Shown: positions 8,199-16,551, counted from the first letter of the stretch. The stretch is 39,132 nucleotides of DNA from Ga0077536 sp043744805 (GCA_043744805.1 JAYTTZ010000019.1:1-39132); one strand, 5' to 3'. Numbers and translations are program-made. The notes: a model not told the origin generated them from the sequence alone.

Positions 8199-9688
8199 CG
8201 GTTTGCTGCCTCGCCACGAGTTTGGGAATTGATCACCGAGCGCAGGCCAGGTCCCCGGAATTCGAGGATGAAGCTCGCCCCGCCGGCAGGCACGGATTCA
8301 ACGAAAAGTTCGCCACCGTGGGCGCGCACGATCTGCCGGCAGATCGCCAGTCCAATGCCGAGTCCAGGGAACTCCTGCTCGGTATGAAGTCGCTGGAACA
8401 TGCCGAATATCCTTGGCGCATTGCGCGGATCTATGCCGATGCCGTTGTCCTCGACGATGAGGCGCAGGCAATCCCCGCTGTCCTGGGAATTGATGCGCAC
8501 GCGGGGTCGCCGGTCAGCCCGGAACTTGAGGGCATTGGAAATGAGGTTCTGGAACACCTGGACCATCTGTTGGCGATTGACGACCAGGGTGGGCAGCGGC
8601 TGGCGTTCGATGGTCGCCCCTGCTGCTTCGATATCGCTTTGCAGGTTCGCTATCGCGTCAGCCAGGATGCCGTCGAAGCTCGCCGCCTCGGGCTCCTGCG
8701 GGCTCGCCCGCACGGAGGTCACGGCGAGGATGCCGTCCAGCATCTTCTGCATGCGCTGGGTCAGCGCCGCCATCTCCTGGGCGGATTCGGCAAATTCCTC
8801 GTTGGGTTGCGGGTGGAACCCGGCCAGCCAGCGAGCACTGCTCGTGAGGGAATTGAGCGGCGCCTGGAGATCATGGGTCACCGCAAACAGGAGTTGCTCG
8901 AGTTCGGTGTTGCGCGCCTCGATTGCGGCCGTTTCTGGCGATACGAGCACCCGGGAGGCCTCGCTCAGGCTGGCTATCCAGAAGCCCGGACGGGGACTGG
9001 TGTCGCTGACGGGGCGCAGGAGCGCAGTACAGGTCGTCGGCCGGCCTTCCAAGACCAGATCGAAGGTCCAGGTCGTCCTGTTCCGTGGACCGGAAAGATG
9101 CTCTCTCAGGGCGCCACGCGCTGCCGGATCTGACGCCAGCAGATCCAGCGAGGAGTCGAGCAATAGATATCGCGGTCGCTGGAGGAAGATTTCCAGTTCG
9201 GCGTTCACCGCCCGGAACCTGCCTTCGGCATCAACCAGGGCCACGGCCCCGGGGACGGCGCTGGTCCCGAGGGTCAGGAGTTCCTCCGCGTGCCGTTCCA
9301 TCAGGTCCCTGGACTGTCGAAGATGCTCTTGCAGTCGCGTGGGCAGGCTGAGATAGCCAGAGCTGTCCTTGCGATCCCGCCCATCGATGCCCAGTCCAAT
9401 GCACTCACGGCTCGCCGGCTCGTCATCCTTCAGCGTGAAGAGCCACAACAGGCATCCCGGTACTCTGCGCCGGGCAAAGCCAACGGCTTCACTCAATCCG
9501 GCAAGCGAGTTCCGGGGATCGCCGACGACAGCGGCCACGGGCCCCACGCTCAGTTCATGCATCAGCTCCAGCAAGGAGCCGGCGTGTACGACCTCAAATT
9601 CCGGGTTTGCACTCTGCAGCGCGAGCGACAGCAGCCACCGGTCGTTTCGATCGGTGTCGAAAACCAGAATTCTCGTTTTTTGAATCAA
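8195..9688 (-). CDS. Hybrid-like sensor histidine kinase with N-terminal degenerate receiver domain
   Basis: A 497-residue cytoplasmic kinase without membrane segments. Residues 1-105 look like a receiver fold (TRILVFDTDRND, then AAVVGDPRNSLAGL, then LLWLFTLKDD), but the phospho-acceptor region is atypical. A PAS-like segment spans about 143-250. HisKA has the phosphorylated His272 in VTHDLQAPLNSL. The HATPase has the N box around 380-388 (FQNLISNALK), G1 DNGIGID at 414-420 and G2 GLGIGL at 442-447. The start is TTG at 9688. The ATGA overlap with the REC-PAS-GGDEF-EAL gene suggests a two-component pair controlling c-di-GMP. A decayed paralogue lies immediately upstream. Confidence 0.92.
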   Translation of the reverse strand: MIQKTRILVFDTDRNDRWLLSLALQSANPEFEVVHAGSLLELMHELSVGPVAAVVGDPRNSLAGLSEAVGFARRRVPGCLLWLFTLKDDEPASRECIGLGIDGRDRKDSSGYLSLPTRLQEHLRQSRDLMERHAEELLTLGTSAVPGAVALVDAEGRFRAVNAELEIFLQRPRYLLLDSSLDLLASDPAARGALREHLSGPRNRTTWTFDLVLEGRPTTCTALLRPVSDTSPRPGFWIASLSEASRVLVSPETAAIEARNTELEQLLFAVTHDLQAPLNSLTSSARWLAGFHPQPNEEFAESAQEMAALTQRMQKMLDGILAVTSVRASPQEPEAASFDGILADAIANLQSDIEAAGATIERQPLPTLVVNRQQMVQVFQNLISNALKFRADRRPRVRINSQDSGDCLRLIVEDNGIGIDPRNAPRIFGMFQRLHTEQEFPGLGIGLAICRQIVRAHGGELFVESVPAGGASFILEFRGPGLRSVINSQTRGEAANR

Positions 9689-9729
9689 GACTTTACGCTT
9701 GTAACTTAAAGCTTTTGCTCGGTGTCCGG

Positions 9730-9758
9730 AGCATAGGCGAAGCGCGCGCCAGACTCAA
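9730..9758 (-). promoter_or_regulatory. Candidate sigma-70 promoter of the histidine kinase operon
   Basis: On the minus strand TTGAGT (9758-9753) and TATGCT (9735-9730) are separated by 17 bases, about 40 bases ahead of the TTG start at 9688. The same arrangement with the same spacing is kept upstream of the decayed paralogue (10615-10587), which supports function. Each box matches four of six consensus positions. Confidence 0.5.
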
Positions 9759-9783
9759 CGGCAGGCACGTTACCGGGCGGCAC

Positions 9784-10570
9784 CTACTCCGTGTGCCGGG
9801 CTGCGAAGAGAGGGTGACGAGGATGCCCGGCGAGGGCTGTATTCCGGAACCAGGACACGCCGCGGCGCAGCGCGTCGATCGACAGGTTGACGCGCAGGGA
9901 GTCGCCGTAATTCCGGGTGGTGATCCGGATGCGCGGCGGCAGGCTCGCCCGGTGCTTCAAGGCGTTGGCGAGCAGGTTTTCGAAAAATCGATGACAAGGC
10001 CTTCGAGCAAGTGCTGCATGCGCTGCGACAGCGCGCTGATTTCATTCATAGCTGCGCTGATCTCAGCCGTCGTGTGGACTTGTTCAGCCAACCAGCCCGC
10101 GTTGCTGGACAGCGAATCAAGTGACCCACGGAGGTCGTTGGCCAGCCTGAGCAGCCACTGTTCCAGTGCGGTGACGCGTGCTGCCTGCTCTTCGCTACTC
10201 ATCCTCGCGAGCCGCGAGTAGTTCAAGTGCGGACCCCAGCACCGCCTACCGGGGCACCGGAGCAGGGTTTCAAGCTCAAAGCGTCTTGGGTCGTGAACAG
10301 CCAGAACAGGCATTCCGGATAGCGCGTCCGTACCTCGGCGATGGACGCAGCCAACGCGGTGAGTTCGAGCTTGGGATCCCCGATCACCGCAGCAACCGGT
10401 CCGGTATCCAGTGCCTGGCCGAGCCCTGACGCGGACTCAAGATTGACGACTTCCGCTGCGGGCCAGGGACTGCGCAGGGCGAGCGGCATGAGTTCGCGGC
10501 CATAGCGATCCCGAGCAAAAACCAAGACCCTCGTTGCTGAAATTAACCGCTTAATCCCACCGGAACTCAC
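9784..10570 (-). pseudogene. Decayed paralogue of the adjacent histidine kinase
   Basis: Three out-of-frame pieces align in order with the intact kinase at 8195-9688. Piece 1 (10570-10223) carries the receiver-like domain: TRVLVFARDRYG, TGPVAAVIGDPKLELTAL and CLFWLFTTQDA, against TRILVFDTDRND, VGPVAAVVGDPRNSLAGL and CLLWLFTLKDD. Piece 2 (10202-9957) carries HisKA (LANDLRGSLDSLSSNAGWLA against VTHDLQAPLNSLTSSARWLA) and has lost the phospho-His. Piece 3 (about 9987-9784) keeps only the N-box region (FENLLANALKHRASLPPRIR against FQNLISNALKFRADRRPRVR), with no G1 or G2 boxes. The PAS domain and about 60 residues between HisKA and the N box are missing. The codon matching the intact gene's TTG start is TTA. 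A GTG at 10570 could still start piece 1 as a small stand-alone receiver-like protein of 115 residues. Confidence 0.85.
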
Positions 10571-10586
10571 CTTTATCCAAGGCCCG

Positions 10587-10615
10587 AGCTTAGGCGAGGC
10601 AGAGGCCCCGCTCAA
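10587..10615 (-). promoter_or_regulatory. Promoter remnant of the decayed kinase copy
   Basis: TTGAGC (10615-10610) and TAAGCT (10592-10587) with a 17-base spacer match the layout and flanking bases (the shared TCGCCTA before or overlapping the -10) found upstream of the intact kinase. The duplication therefore included the promoter. It reads divergently from icd. Confidence 0.4.
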
Positions 10616-10712
10616 CGCCAAACCCGGGGCGTGCGTTACAACAGCGCAGTGACAAGCCTGTTCCAACTGTGGAAAACTGCTGGGGATCTTAAGAGCACGG
10701 GAGACAGGTAAA

Positions 10713-12008
10713 TTGACTACGACACCCACCCCACCGGCCGACGGCGCCGCAATCACGAATTCCACCGGCCGCCTGACGGTTCCGGACAATCCGATCATTC
10801 CATTCATCGAGGGCGATGGCATCGGTCCCGACGTCTGGCGCGCCAGCCAACGCGTCATGGATGCTGCCGTCGCCAAGGCCTACGGTGGCCGCCGCCGCAT
10901 CGCCTGGATGGAGGTTTACGCCGGCGAGAAAGCCAACACGCTCACCGGCTCCTGGCTGCCAGAAGCCACGCTTGATGCCTGCCGCAAGTACCTGGTGGCC
11001 ATCAAGGGCCCGCTGACCACCCCGGTTGGCGGTGGCATCCGTTCACTCAACGTCGCGCTCCGCCAGATCCTCGACCTCTACGTCTGCCTACGCCCGGTGC
11101 GCTGGTTCAAAGGCGTGCCGTCCCCGGTCAAGCGCCCCGACCTGGTGGACATGGTGATTTTCCGCGAGAACACCGAAGACATTTACTCCGGCATCGAATT
11201 CGAACAGGGCACCGCTGAAAACAAGAAATTCCTCAGCCTCATGGCCGAGCACTTCCCGGATCTCTACAAGAAGATCCGCTTCCCCGCCACCTCCGGCATC
11301 GGCATCAAGCCCGTGTCGCAGGAAGGCACCGCCCGCCTCGTCCGCGCCGCGATCAAGTACGCGCTGGACAATGGCCGCAAGAGCCTCACGTTCGTGCACA
11401 AGGGGAACATCATGAAGTTCACCGAAGGCGCGTTCCGTAATTGGGGCTACGCAGTGGCGGAAAAGGAATTCGCTGACCAGACCTACACCTGGGAACAGTG
11501 GGAACGCACGGTCGCGGCGCAGGGCAGCAAGGCCGCCAACGCCGAGCAGGAAGCCGCCCTCGCCTCCGGCAAGCTCCTGGTCAAGGACTCCATTGCCGAC
11601 ATCACCTTGCAGCAGGTGCTGACCCGTCCGACCGAGTTCGACGTCATCGCGACACTCAACCTCAACGGTGACTACCTCTCCGACGCGCTCGCCGCGCAGG
11701 TGGGCGGCATCGGGATCGCACCGGGTGGCAACATCAACTACGACACGGGCCACGCCATCTTCGAGGCAACCCATGGCACCGCGCCGAAGTACGCCAACCA
11801 GGACAAGGTAAATCCGGGTTCGGTGCTGCTCTCCGGCGAAATGATGTTCCGCTACCTCGGCTGGACCGAAGCGGCGGACATGGTCCTCAACGCCATGGAC
11901 CGCACCATCGACGCCAAGATCGTGACCTACGATTTCGCGCGCATGATGGAAGGCGCCACCGAAGTGAAATGCAGCGAATTCGCCTCGGCGATGATCGAAC
12001 GACTGTAA
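10713..12008 (+). CDS. icd: NADP-dependent isocitrate dehydrogenase
   Basis: The enzyme oxidatively decarboxylates isocitrate to 2-oxoglutarate in the TCA cycle. The 431-residue length fits the E. coli-type homodimeric enzyme. Visible motifs: IPFIEGDGIGPDVW at 29-42, the phosphorylation/substrate loop GGGIRSLNVALRQ with Ser111 equivalent to E. coli Ser113, FRENTEDIYSGIEFE, FVHKGNIMKFTEGAF, and the metal-binding/C-terminal nucleotide region LNLNGDYLSDALAAQVGG and EATHGTAPKYA. The start is TTG at 10713 with GGGAGA upstream. The next gene, 13 bases downstream, is the kinase/phosphatase that acts on that Ser, so enzyme and regulator are co-expressed. Confidence 0.97.
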   Translation: MTTTPTPPADGAAITNSTGRLTVPDNPIIPFIEGDGIGPDVWRASQRVMDAAVAKAYGGRRRIAWMEVYAGEKANTLTGSWLPEATLDACRKYLVAIKGPLTTPVGGGIRSLNVALRQILDLYVCLRPVRWFKGVPSPVKRPDLVDMVIFRENTEDIYSGIEFEQGTAENKKFLSLMAEHFPDLYKKIRFPATSGIGIKPVSQEGTARLVRAAIKYALDNGRKSLTFVHKGNIMKFTEGAFRNWGYAVAEKEFADQTYTWEQWERTVAAQGSKAANAEQEAALASGKLLVKDSIADITLQQVLTRPTEFDVIATLNLNGDYLSDALAAQVGGIGIAPGGNINYDTGHAIFEATHGTAPKYANQDKVNPGSVLLSGEMMFRYLGWTEAADMVLNAMDRTIDAKIVTYDFARMMEGATEVKCSEFASAMIERL

Positions 12009-12021
12009 GGTCCACCCGCTG

Positions 12022-13764
12022 ATGCCGACGACGCCTCGCGCGCCCCTGTTCGACGCAGGACGGGTGGTTCGCGAGGCGTTTGTTCGCTACAACGACAATT
12101 TCGGGCGCATTACCCGCCGCGCGAAGCAACGCTTCGAAGCGCGGGACTGGCGGAGCGCCGAACTCGACTTCGGCGAGCGCATCGAGCTCTACAACAAGTC
12201 CGTCGACCGCACGGTCACCTCCCTCACCCGCCTGCTGGGCGCCGATGGCCTCGACCACGCCTGCCTGCGCGACCTCAAGGCCATTTTCGGTGAGCGGGTG
12301 GAGGGCATCCCCGACGGCGCGTTCTCCAGAACGTTCTTCAATTCGATCAGCCGCAAGATCCTGCGCACGGTCGGCACCGATCCGGAAACCGAGTTCGTCG
12401 ACGAACGCTTCAACATCCTCGACGCGCAGCGCCACGCCGTAGACTGCCGGAGCTACCTCAACTGGGACTCTGCCACGGACAGCGTGCGGCACCTGCTGGC
12501 GGACTGCAGCTTCGACGTGGCCTACACCAACCTCACGCGGGACGTCGCGCGCATCGAAGCCGAGCTGGCGCAGTACGCCAGCCGGCTCGACCACGATCCG
12601 GGCGCCGTGCTGCGCTTCGATTTCCTGCCGGCGGTGTTCTACCAGTCGCACCGCGCCTACCTGATCGGCAAGGCGATCTGGCGCACCGACTCGGCGCCGC
12701 TGGTGATCGCGCTACGCAACGACGACGCCGGGGTGGAAGTCGATTCCATCCTGACCTCGGTAGATGACATCAGCATCATCTTCGGCTTCACGCATTCCTA
12801 CTTCTTCGCCGACCTCGAGCCCGTTGAAGGCGCGGTCTACTTCATCCACTCGCTGTTGCCCGGCAAGCCCATCGACGAGCTCTATACCGTGCTTGGCCGC
12901 TTGCGCCAGGGCAAGACCGAGCGCTACCAGATGTTCTCCACCCACCTCGCCACCTGCGCTGATCAGTTCGTCACCGCGCCGGGCGACCGGGGCCTGGTGA
13001 TGATCGTCTTCACGCTGCCGTCCTACGAACTGGTCTTCAAGCTCATCCGTGACCGCTTTGGCTTCCCCAAGAACACCAGCCGGCAGGAGGTCATGTCGAA
13101 GTACGAGTTCGTGCTCATGCACGATCGCGCGGGCCGCCTCATCGACACCCAGGAATTCACCGACATGGGCTTCCCATTGGAGAAATTCACACAGGAAGTC
13201 ATCGACGAACTCCTGACCGAGGCCGCCGAAAGCACCCGCATCGAGAACGGCCAGCTCATCCTGCGCCACCTCTACATGGAGCGCCGGCTGCGGCCGCTCA
13301 ACCTCTTCCTGCGCGAAGCACCACGCGCGGCAGCCGCGGCGGCGGTCCTCGATTATGGCCAGGCCTTGAAGGACCTGGCGCGCGCCAACATCTTCCCCGG
13401 CGACCTGCTGATCAAAAACTTCGGCGTCACCCGCCACGGCCGGGTGATTTTCTACGATTACGACGAGCTCTGCCTCGTCACCGACTGCAACTTCCGCGAA
13501 GTGCCGGAATCACCGTTTGACGAGGACGAGTTCCGGCCACGACCCTGGTTCCACGTCAACGCCAACGACGTCTTCCCGGAGGAATTCATGACATTCCTCG
13601 CGATCGAGGCGTCACTGCGCGAAGTGTTCATGGCGCAACACGCCGATCTGCTGACCGTCACCTTCTGGCGCGACCTGCAGAGCCACCACCGCAGGTTCGC
13701 CACCGCCGAGCGCCCTGCGTCCGGCACCAGCAACCGCCCCCGCGCGCGACCTGCCTTCAGTTGA
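12022..13764 (+). CDS. aceK: Isocitrate dehydrogenase kinase/phosphatase
   Basis: A bifunctional enzyme that phosphorylates and dephosphorylates Icd to divert carbon into the glyoxylate bypass. The 580-residue length matches the family. An N-terminal regulatory helical domain covers roughly 1-310. The kinase core shows the ATP-loop APGDRGL at 319-325, Lys340 in ELVFKLIRDRFG (E. coli Lys336 equivalent) and Asp375 in HDRAGRLIDTQEF (E. coli Asp371 equivalent), followed by LIKNFGVTRHGRVIFYDYDE with the metal-site Asn and Asp residues. In E. coli the gene sits in aceBAK, but here it follows icd directly with only 13 bases between. No aceA or aceB is in the window. Confidence 0.97.
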   Translation: MPTTPRAPLFDAGRVVREAFVRYNDNFGRITRRAKQRFEARDWRSAELDFGERIELYNKSVDRTVTSLTRLLGADGLDHACLRDLKAIFGERVEGIPDGAFSRTFFNSISRKILRTVGTDPETEFVDERFNILDAQRHAVDCRSYLNWDSATDSVRHLLADCSFDVAYTNLTRDVARIEAELAQYASRLDHDPGAVLRFDFLPAVFYQSHRAYLIGKAIWRTDSAPLVIALRNDDAGVEVDSILTSVDDISIIFGFTHSYFFADLEPVEGAVYFIHSLLPGKPIDELYTVLGRLRQGKTERYQMFSTHLATCADQFVTAPGDRGLVMIVFTLPSYELVFKLIRDRFGFPKNTSRQEVMSKYEFVLMHDRAGRLIDTQEFTDMGFPLEKFTQEVIDELLTEAAESTRIENGQLILRHLYMERRLRPLNLFLREAPRAAAAAAVLDYGQALKDLARANIFPGDLLIKNFGVTRHGRVIFYDYDELCLVTDCNFREVPESPFDEDEFRPRPWFHVNANDVFPEEFMTFLAIEASLREVFMAQHADLLTVTFWRDLQSHHRRFATAERPASGTSNRPRARPAFS

Positions 13765-13780
13765 CCTGGCGCAAGCCAGG
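13765..13780 (+). terminator. Stem-loop after aceK
   Basis: CCTGGC-GCAA-GCCAGG, a perfect 6-bp stem with a GCAA tetraloop, begins at the base after the aceK stop codon. There is no T tract, so it is either a weak terminator or an mRNA 3'-end stabiliser that separates icd-aceK from the iron operon. Confidence 0.4.
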
Positions 13781-13822
13781 CGGGTGACAGGGGGAATCGG
13801 GCTGTCTATGATGGCCCTACTT

Positions 13823-13841
13823 GATAACTATTCTCATTTGT
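13823..13841 (+). promoter_or_regulatory. Fur box upstream of feoAAB
   Basis: The 19-mer GATAACTATTCTCATTTGT matches the classic Fur consensus GATAATGATAATCATTATC at 12 of 19 positions by hand, including GATAA at the left and TCATT at the right. It ends 10 bases before the feoA start and lies in the only AT-rich patch of the intergenic region. Iron-responsive repression by Fur is the expected regulation of a ferrous iron importer. Confidence 0.7.
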
Positions 13842-13851
13842 AAGCGAGCCG

Positions 13852-14172
13852 ATGCCTGCTTCCCAAAACCACGATCCGGGCGCCTGTGCCCCTACTGGAC
13901 ACCCCGCCATCACGCGGTTGTCGGGCCTGCACCGTGGCGACCTGGCCACCGTCTCGGAAGTCGATGGCCAGCAGCCGAGGCTGCTGGCCCGCCTGGCCGC
14001 CCGCGGGCTCGTCCCGGGCGCGGCCCTGCGCGTCCTGCAGGCGGGCGATCCGATGCTGATCGCGATGGAAGGCAGTCGTTGGGCCATGGCGCGTGCGGAC
14101 GCCGAACACGTGCATATTGAACCCGTCCAACGCTCGCTCCGGCGGCGACTACTCGGATTGCTGCTGCCATGA
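13852..14172 (+). CDS. feoA: FeoA-domain protein (first copy)
   Basis: A 106-residue protein with one FeoA (SH3-like) domain at about residues 22-95: LSGLHRGDLATVSEV, LLARLAARGLVPGAALRVLQ, then MLIAMEGSRWAMARADAEHVHI. FeoA is a small cytoplasmic partner needed for FeoB-dependent Fe(II) uptake. This copy has N- and C-terminal extensions (a 20-residue polar start and a basic RSLRRRLLGLLLP tail) that the second copy lacks. It is the first gene of the operon, right behind the Fur box, and its stop overlaps the next ATG by 4 bases. Confidence 0.85.
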   Translation: MPASQNHDPGACAPTGHPAITRLSGLHRGDLATVSEVDGQQPRLLARLAARGLVPGAALRVLQAGDPMLIAMEGSRWAMARADAEHVHIEPVQRSLRRRLLGLLLP

Positions 14173-14408
14173 CCGTCATCCCACTGGGTCGACTTCAAGC
14201 CGGTGCGCGCGGGCAGGTCTGCGGCTTTGCAATTGAAAACGCCCTCACCCACCGCCTCATGACGCTAGGCGTCATCGAAGGCACCGACATTGAATTCCTG
14301 CGCTGCGCGCCGACCGGCGATCCGATTGAAGTCAACGTCCTGGGCTATGCCCTGTCCCTCCGCCGCAGTGAAGCCGATCTCATCCTCGTAGCCTGCGACA
14401 CTCCATGA
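14169..14408 (+). CDS. feoA: FeoA protein (second copy)
   Basis: A compact 79-residue FeoA domain: IPLGRLQAGARGQVCGF, a central LTHRLMTLGVIEGTDIEFLR (the typical RL..LG...G motif), then GDPIEVNVLGYALSLRRSEAD. This is the standard FeoA length and form. It is coupled by 4-base overlaps to both neighbours, so the two FeoA proteins and FeoB should be made together. The two copies differ strongly in sequence, so they are not a recent duplication. Confidence 0.92.
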   Translation: MTVIPLGRLQAGARGQVCGFAIENALTHRLMTLGVIEGTDIEFLRCAPTGDPIEVNVLGYALSLRRSEADLILVACDTP

Positions 14409-16516
14409 CTGCACCTGAGGCCGTGTCGGCCACGCGACACACCATCGTCACCCTGGGCAATCCCAACACTGGCAAGAGCACGTTGTTCAATGCCCTGACG
14501 GGTCTGAACCAGCACGTGGGCAATTTTCCCGGCTGCACCGTCGAACACCTGAGCGGCACGCTCCTGCTGGGCTCAGGCGAGGTCAACCTGGTCGACCTGC
14601 CGGGGACCTATTCACTCAGCGCGCAGTCGCCAGACGAAATGGTGACGGTCGACGTGCTGCTCGGCCGGGTGGCCGACGTGGGCAAACCGGACGTGGTGCT
14701 GCTCATCGTGGATGGCACCAACTTGCGCCGGAACCTGTTCCTGGCGAGCCAGGTGCTGGAACTCGGCCTGCCGGTCGTGATCGCACTGACCATGACGGAC
14801 CTGCAGGCGCGCGAAGGCGTCACGCTCGACGGGTCGCGACTCGGCGAACTGCTCGAAGCCACTGTCGTTCCCGTTGCAGCCAATCGCGGCGAAGGCCTGG
14901 AAGCGCTCAAGTCCGCGCTGGACGAAGCCCTCCGCGCGCCGCGCGTGCCAGGCCTGCGCGTCAACCCGACCCTGCACGCTATCGCCACCGAACTCGCCGC
15001 CGAACTCGCCGCGGCAGGAGTCACCTGTGCGGCGGTGGAAGCCGAGCGCGCACTCATCGACGAACAGGGCCATGCCGAGCAGCGTTTACTCGCACGCGCC
15101 GGCGCGTCGCTGCGTCACCGGCTTGCCGCCCTGCGGCTCAGCCTGGGCCAGGGTCGCAACCTCGCGACCCTCGAAGCCCGCGACCGCTACAGCTGGATCA
15201 ACAAGATCACCGGGCAGGTTGAAGTCCGCAGCGCGCGCGCGGCGGGCTGGCGCGACGTGGTCGACCGCTACCTCAACCATCCACTCTGGGGCTCGCTGGC
15301 CTTCATCCTCTCGATGGCCATGGTCTTCCAGTCGGTGTTTGCCTGGGCGACCCCGCTGATGGACCTCATCGACGGCGCGATGGCCACACTCTCGGCAAGC
15401 ACGCGCGCCGCGCTGCCGGCGGGCCTCATCACCGATTTCTTCGTCGACGGCGTGATTGCGGGTGTCGGCAGCGTGATCATCTTCCTGCCCCAGATCCTCA
15501 TCCTCTTCAGCTTCATCATCCTGCTGGAAGACTCGGGCTACATGTCGCGCGCAGCCTTCCTGGTGGACCGCGTGATGCGACTTTGCGGGCTGTCGGGGCA
15601 GTCGTTCATCCCGATGTTGTCGAGTTTCGCGTGCGCGGTGCCCGGCATCATGGGCACCCGAGTCATCGCCGATCCCCGTGACCGCCTGGCCACGATCCTC
15701 GCCGCGCCCTTCATGACCTGCTCGGCGCGCCTCCCCGTGTATGCCCTGCTCATCGGCGCCTTCGTGCCGCGCTACACCTGGCTTGGCGGCCTCCTGAACC
15801 TGCAGGGGCTGGTGTTGCTCGCCTTTTACCTGCTGGGCATGGTGGGCGCGATCTTCACAGCGTTCCTCGTCAGCAAATTAAAGCGCGGCGGCCCGCCCAG
15901 CCGTTTCCTGCTCGAAATGCCACCTTATCGCCTGCCAGGCCTACGTTCCGTGGGCCTGAAGCTGGTCGCGCGCGGCCAGATTTTCCTGAAGCGGGCGGGC
16001 ACCCTCATCTTCGCGGTGTCGCTGGTGGTCTGGGCGCTGGCGTCCTTTCCGCGCCACGCGAGCGAGGATGGCACCGGCGCCCAGCAGCAGCCGGCAATTG
16101 AATCGAGCTACCTCGGACGGCTCAGCCAGGAAGTCACCCCGCTCTTTGCACCGCTGGGTTGGGACTGGAAGGTCACCGCGGCCGTCATCGCCTCCCTGCC
16201 CGCGCGCGAAGTCGTGATCGCCGTGCTCGGCACGCTGTACTCGGTGGAGGCCGCCGACACCACGGGCGAGACGCGCCTGGTCGAACGCATCAAAGAGGCC
16301 CGGCACCCCGACGGCACCCCGGTGTTTTCCCTCCCGATGGCGCTGGGGCTCATGGTGTTCTACGCCCTGTGCCTGCAGTGCGTCTCGACCCTGGCGGTCA
16401 TCCGGCGCGAAACCAACGGCTGGGGCTGGCCGCTCGCCGCCTGGCTTTACATGACGACCCTTGGCTATCTCGGGGCGCTGGCCTGCTACCAATTGGGGTC
16501 TCGCTTCGTCGCCTGA
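14405..16516 (+). CDS. feoB: Ferrous iron transporter FeoB
   Basis: An inner-membrane Fe(II) transporter of 703 residues with an N-terminal G domain and a polytopic C-terminal domain. G1 is GNPNTGKST at 18-26, the G2 region NFPGCTVEH at 40-48, and G3 DLPGTY at 64-69. The G4 position reads TMTD (129-132) where NxxD is usual, so the guanine-contacting Asn is replaced by Thr. A helical spacer follows to about residue 270, then a membrane part with two Gate motifs: GYMSRAAFLVDRVM with PMLSSFACAVPGIMGTR (conserved Cys), and MTCSARLPVYALL. Several further hydrophobic helices run to the C terminus. It ends the Fur-controlled operon. Confidence 0.96.
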   Translation: MTAPEAVSATRHTIVTLGNPNTGKSTLFNALTGLNQHVGNFPGCTVEHLSGTLLLGSGEVNLVDLPGTYSLSAQSPDEMVTVDVLLGRVADVGKPDVVLLIVDGTNLRRNLFLASQVLELGLPVVIALTMTDLQAREGVTLDGSRLGELLEATVVPVAANRGEGLEALKSALDEALRAPRVPGLRVNPTLHAIATELAAELAAAGVTCAAVEAERALIDEQGHAEQRLLARAGASLRHRLAALRLSLGQGRNLATLEARDRYSWINKITGQVEVRSARAAGWRDVVDRYLNHPLWGSLAFILSMAMVFQSVFAWATPLMDLIDGAMATLSASTRAALPAGLITDFFVDGVIAGVGSVIIFLPQILILFSFIILLEDSGYMSRAAFLVDRVMRLCGLSGQSFIPMLSSFACAVPGIMGTRVIADPRDRLATILAAPFMTCSARLPVYALLIGAFVPRYTWLGGLLNLQGLVLLAFYLLGMVGAIFTAFLVSKLKRGGPPSRFLLEMPPYRLPGLRSVGLKLVARGQIFLKRAGTLIFAVSLVVWALASFPRHASEDGTGAQQQPAIESSYLGRLSQEVTPLFAPLGWDWKVTAAVIASLPAREVVIAVLGTLYSVEAADTTGETRLVERIKEARHPDGTPVFSLPMALGLMVFYALCLQCVSTLAVIRRETNGWGWPLAAWLYMTTLGYLGALACYQLGSRFVA

Positions 16517-16545
16517 GCGCCATGCAGCGGCGCGGCTTCAGTGGC

Positions 16546-16551
16546 TATACT
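16546..16551 (+). promoter_or_regulatory. Candidate -10 element for the DAHP synthase gene
   Basis: TATACT matches five of six -10 bases and lies in the short gap between feoB and the DAHP synthase gene. TGCAGC 17 bases upstream is only a weak -35. The leader of about 60 bases to the ATG is very GC-rich and ends with the ribosome-binding site GGAGAT. I see no attenuator-like peptide. Confidence 0.35.

Noticed and set aside
10571..10876. Longer N terminus for the decayed kinase copy, reaching into icd
   Set aside because: It overlaps the divergent icd gene and has no similarity to the intact kinase before the GTG at 10570.
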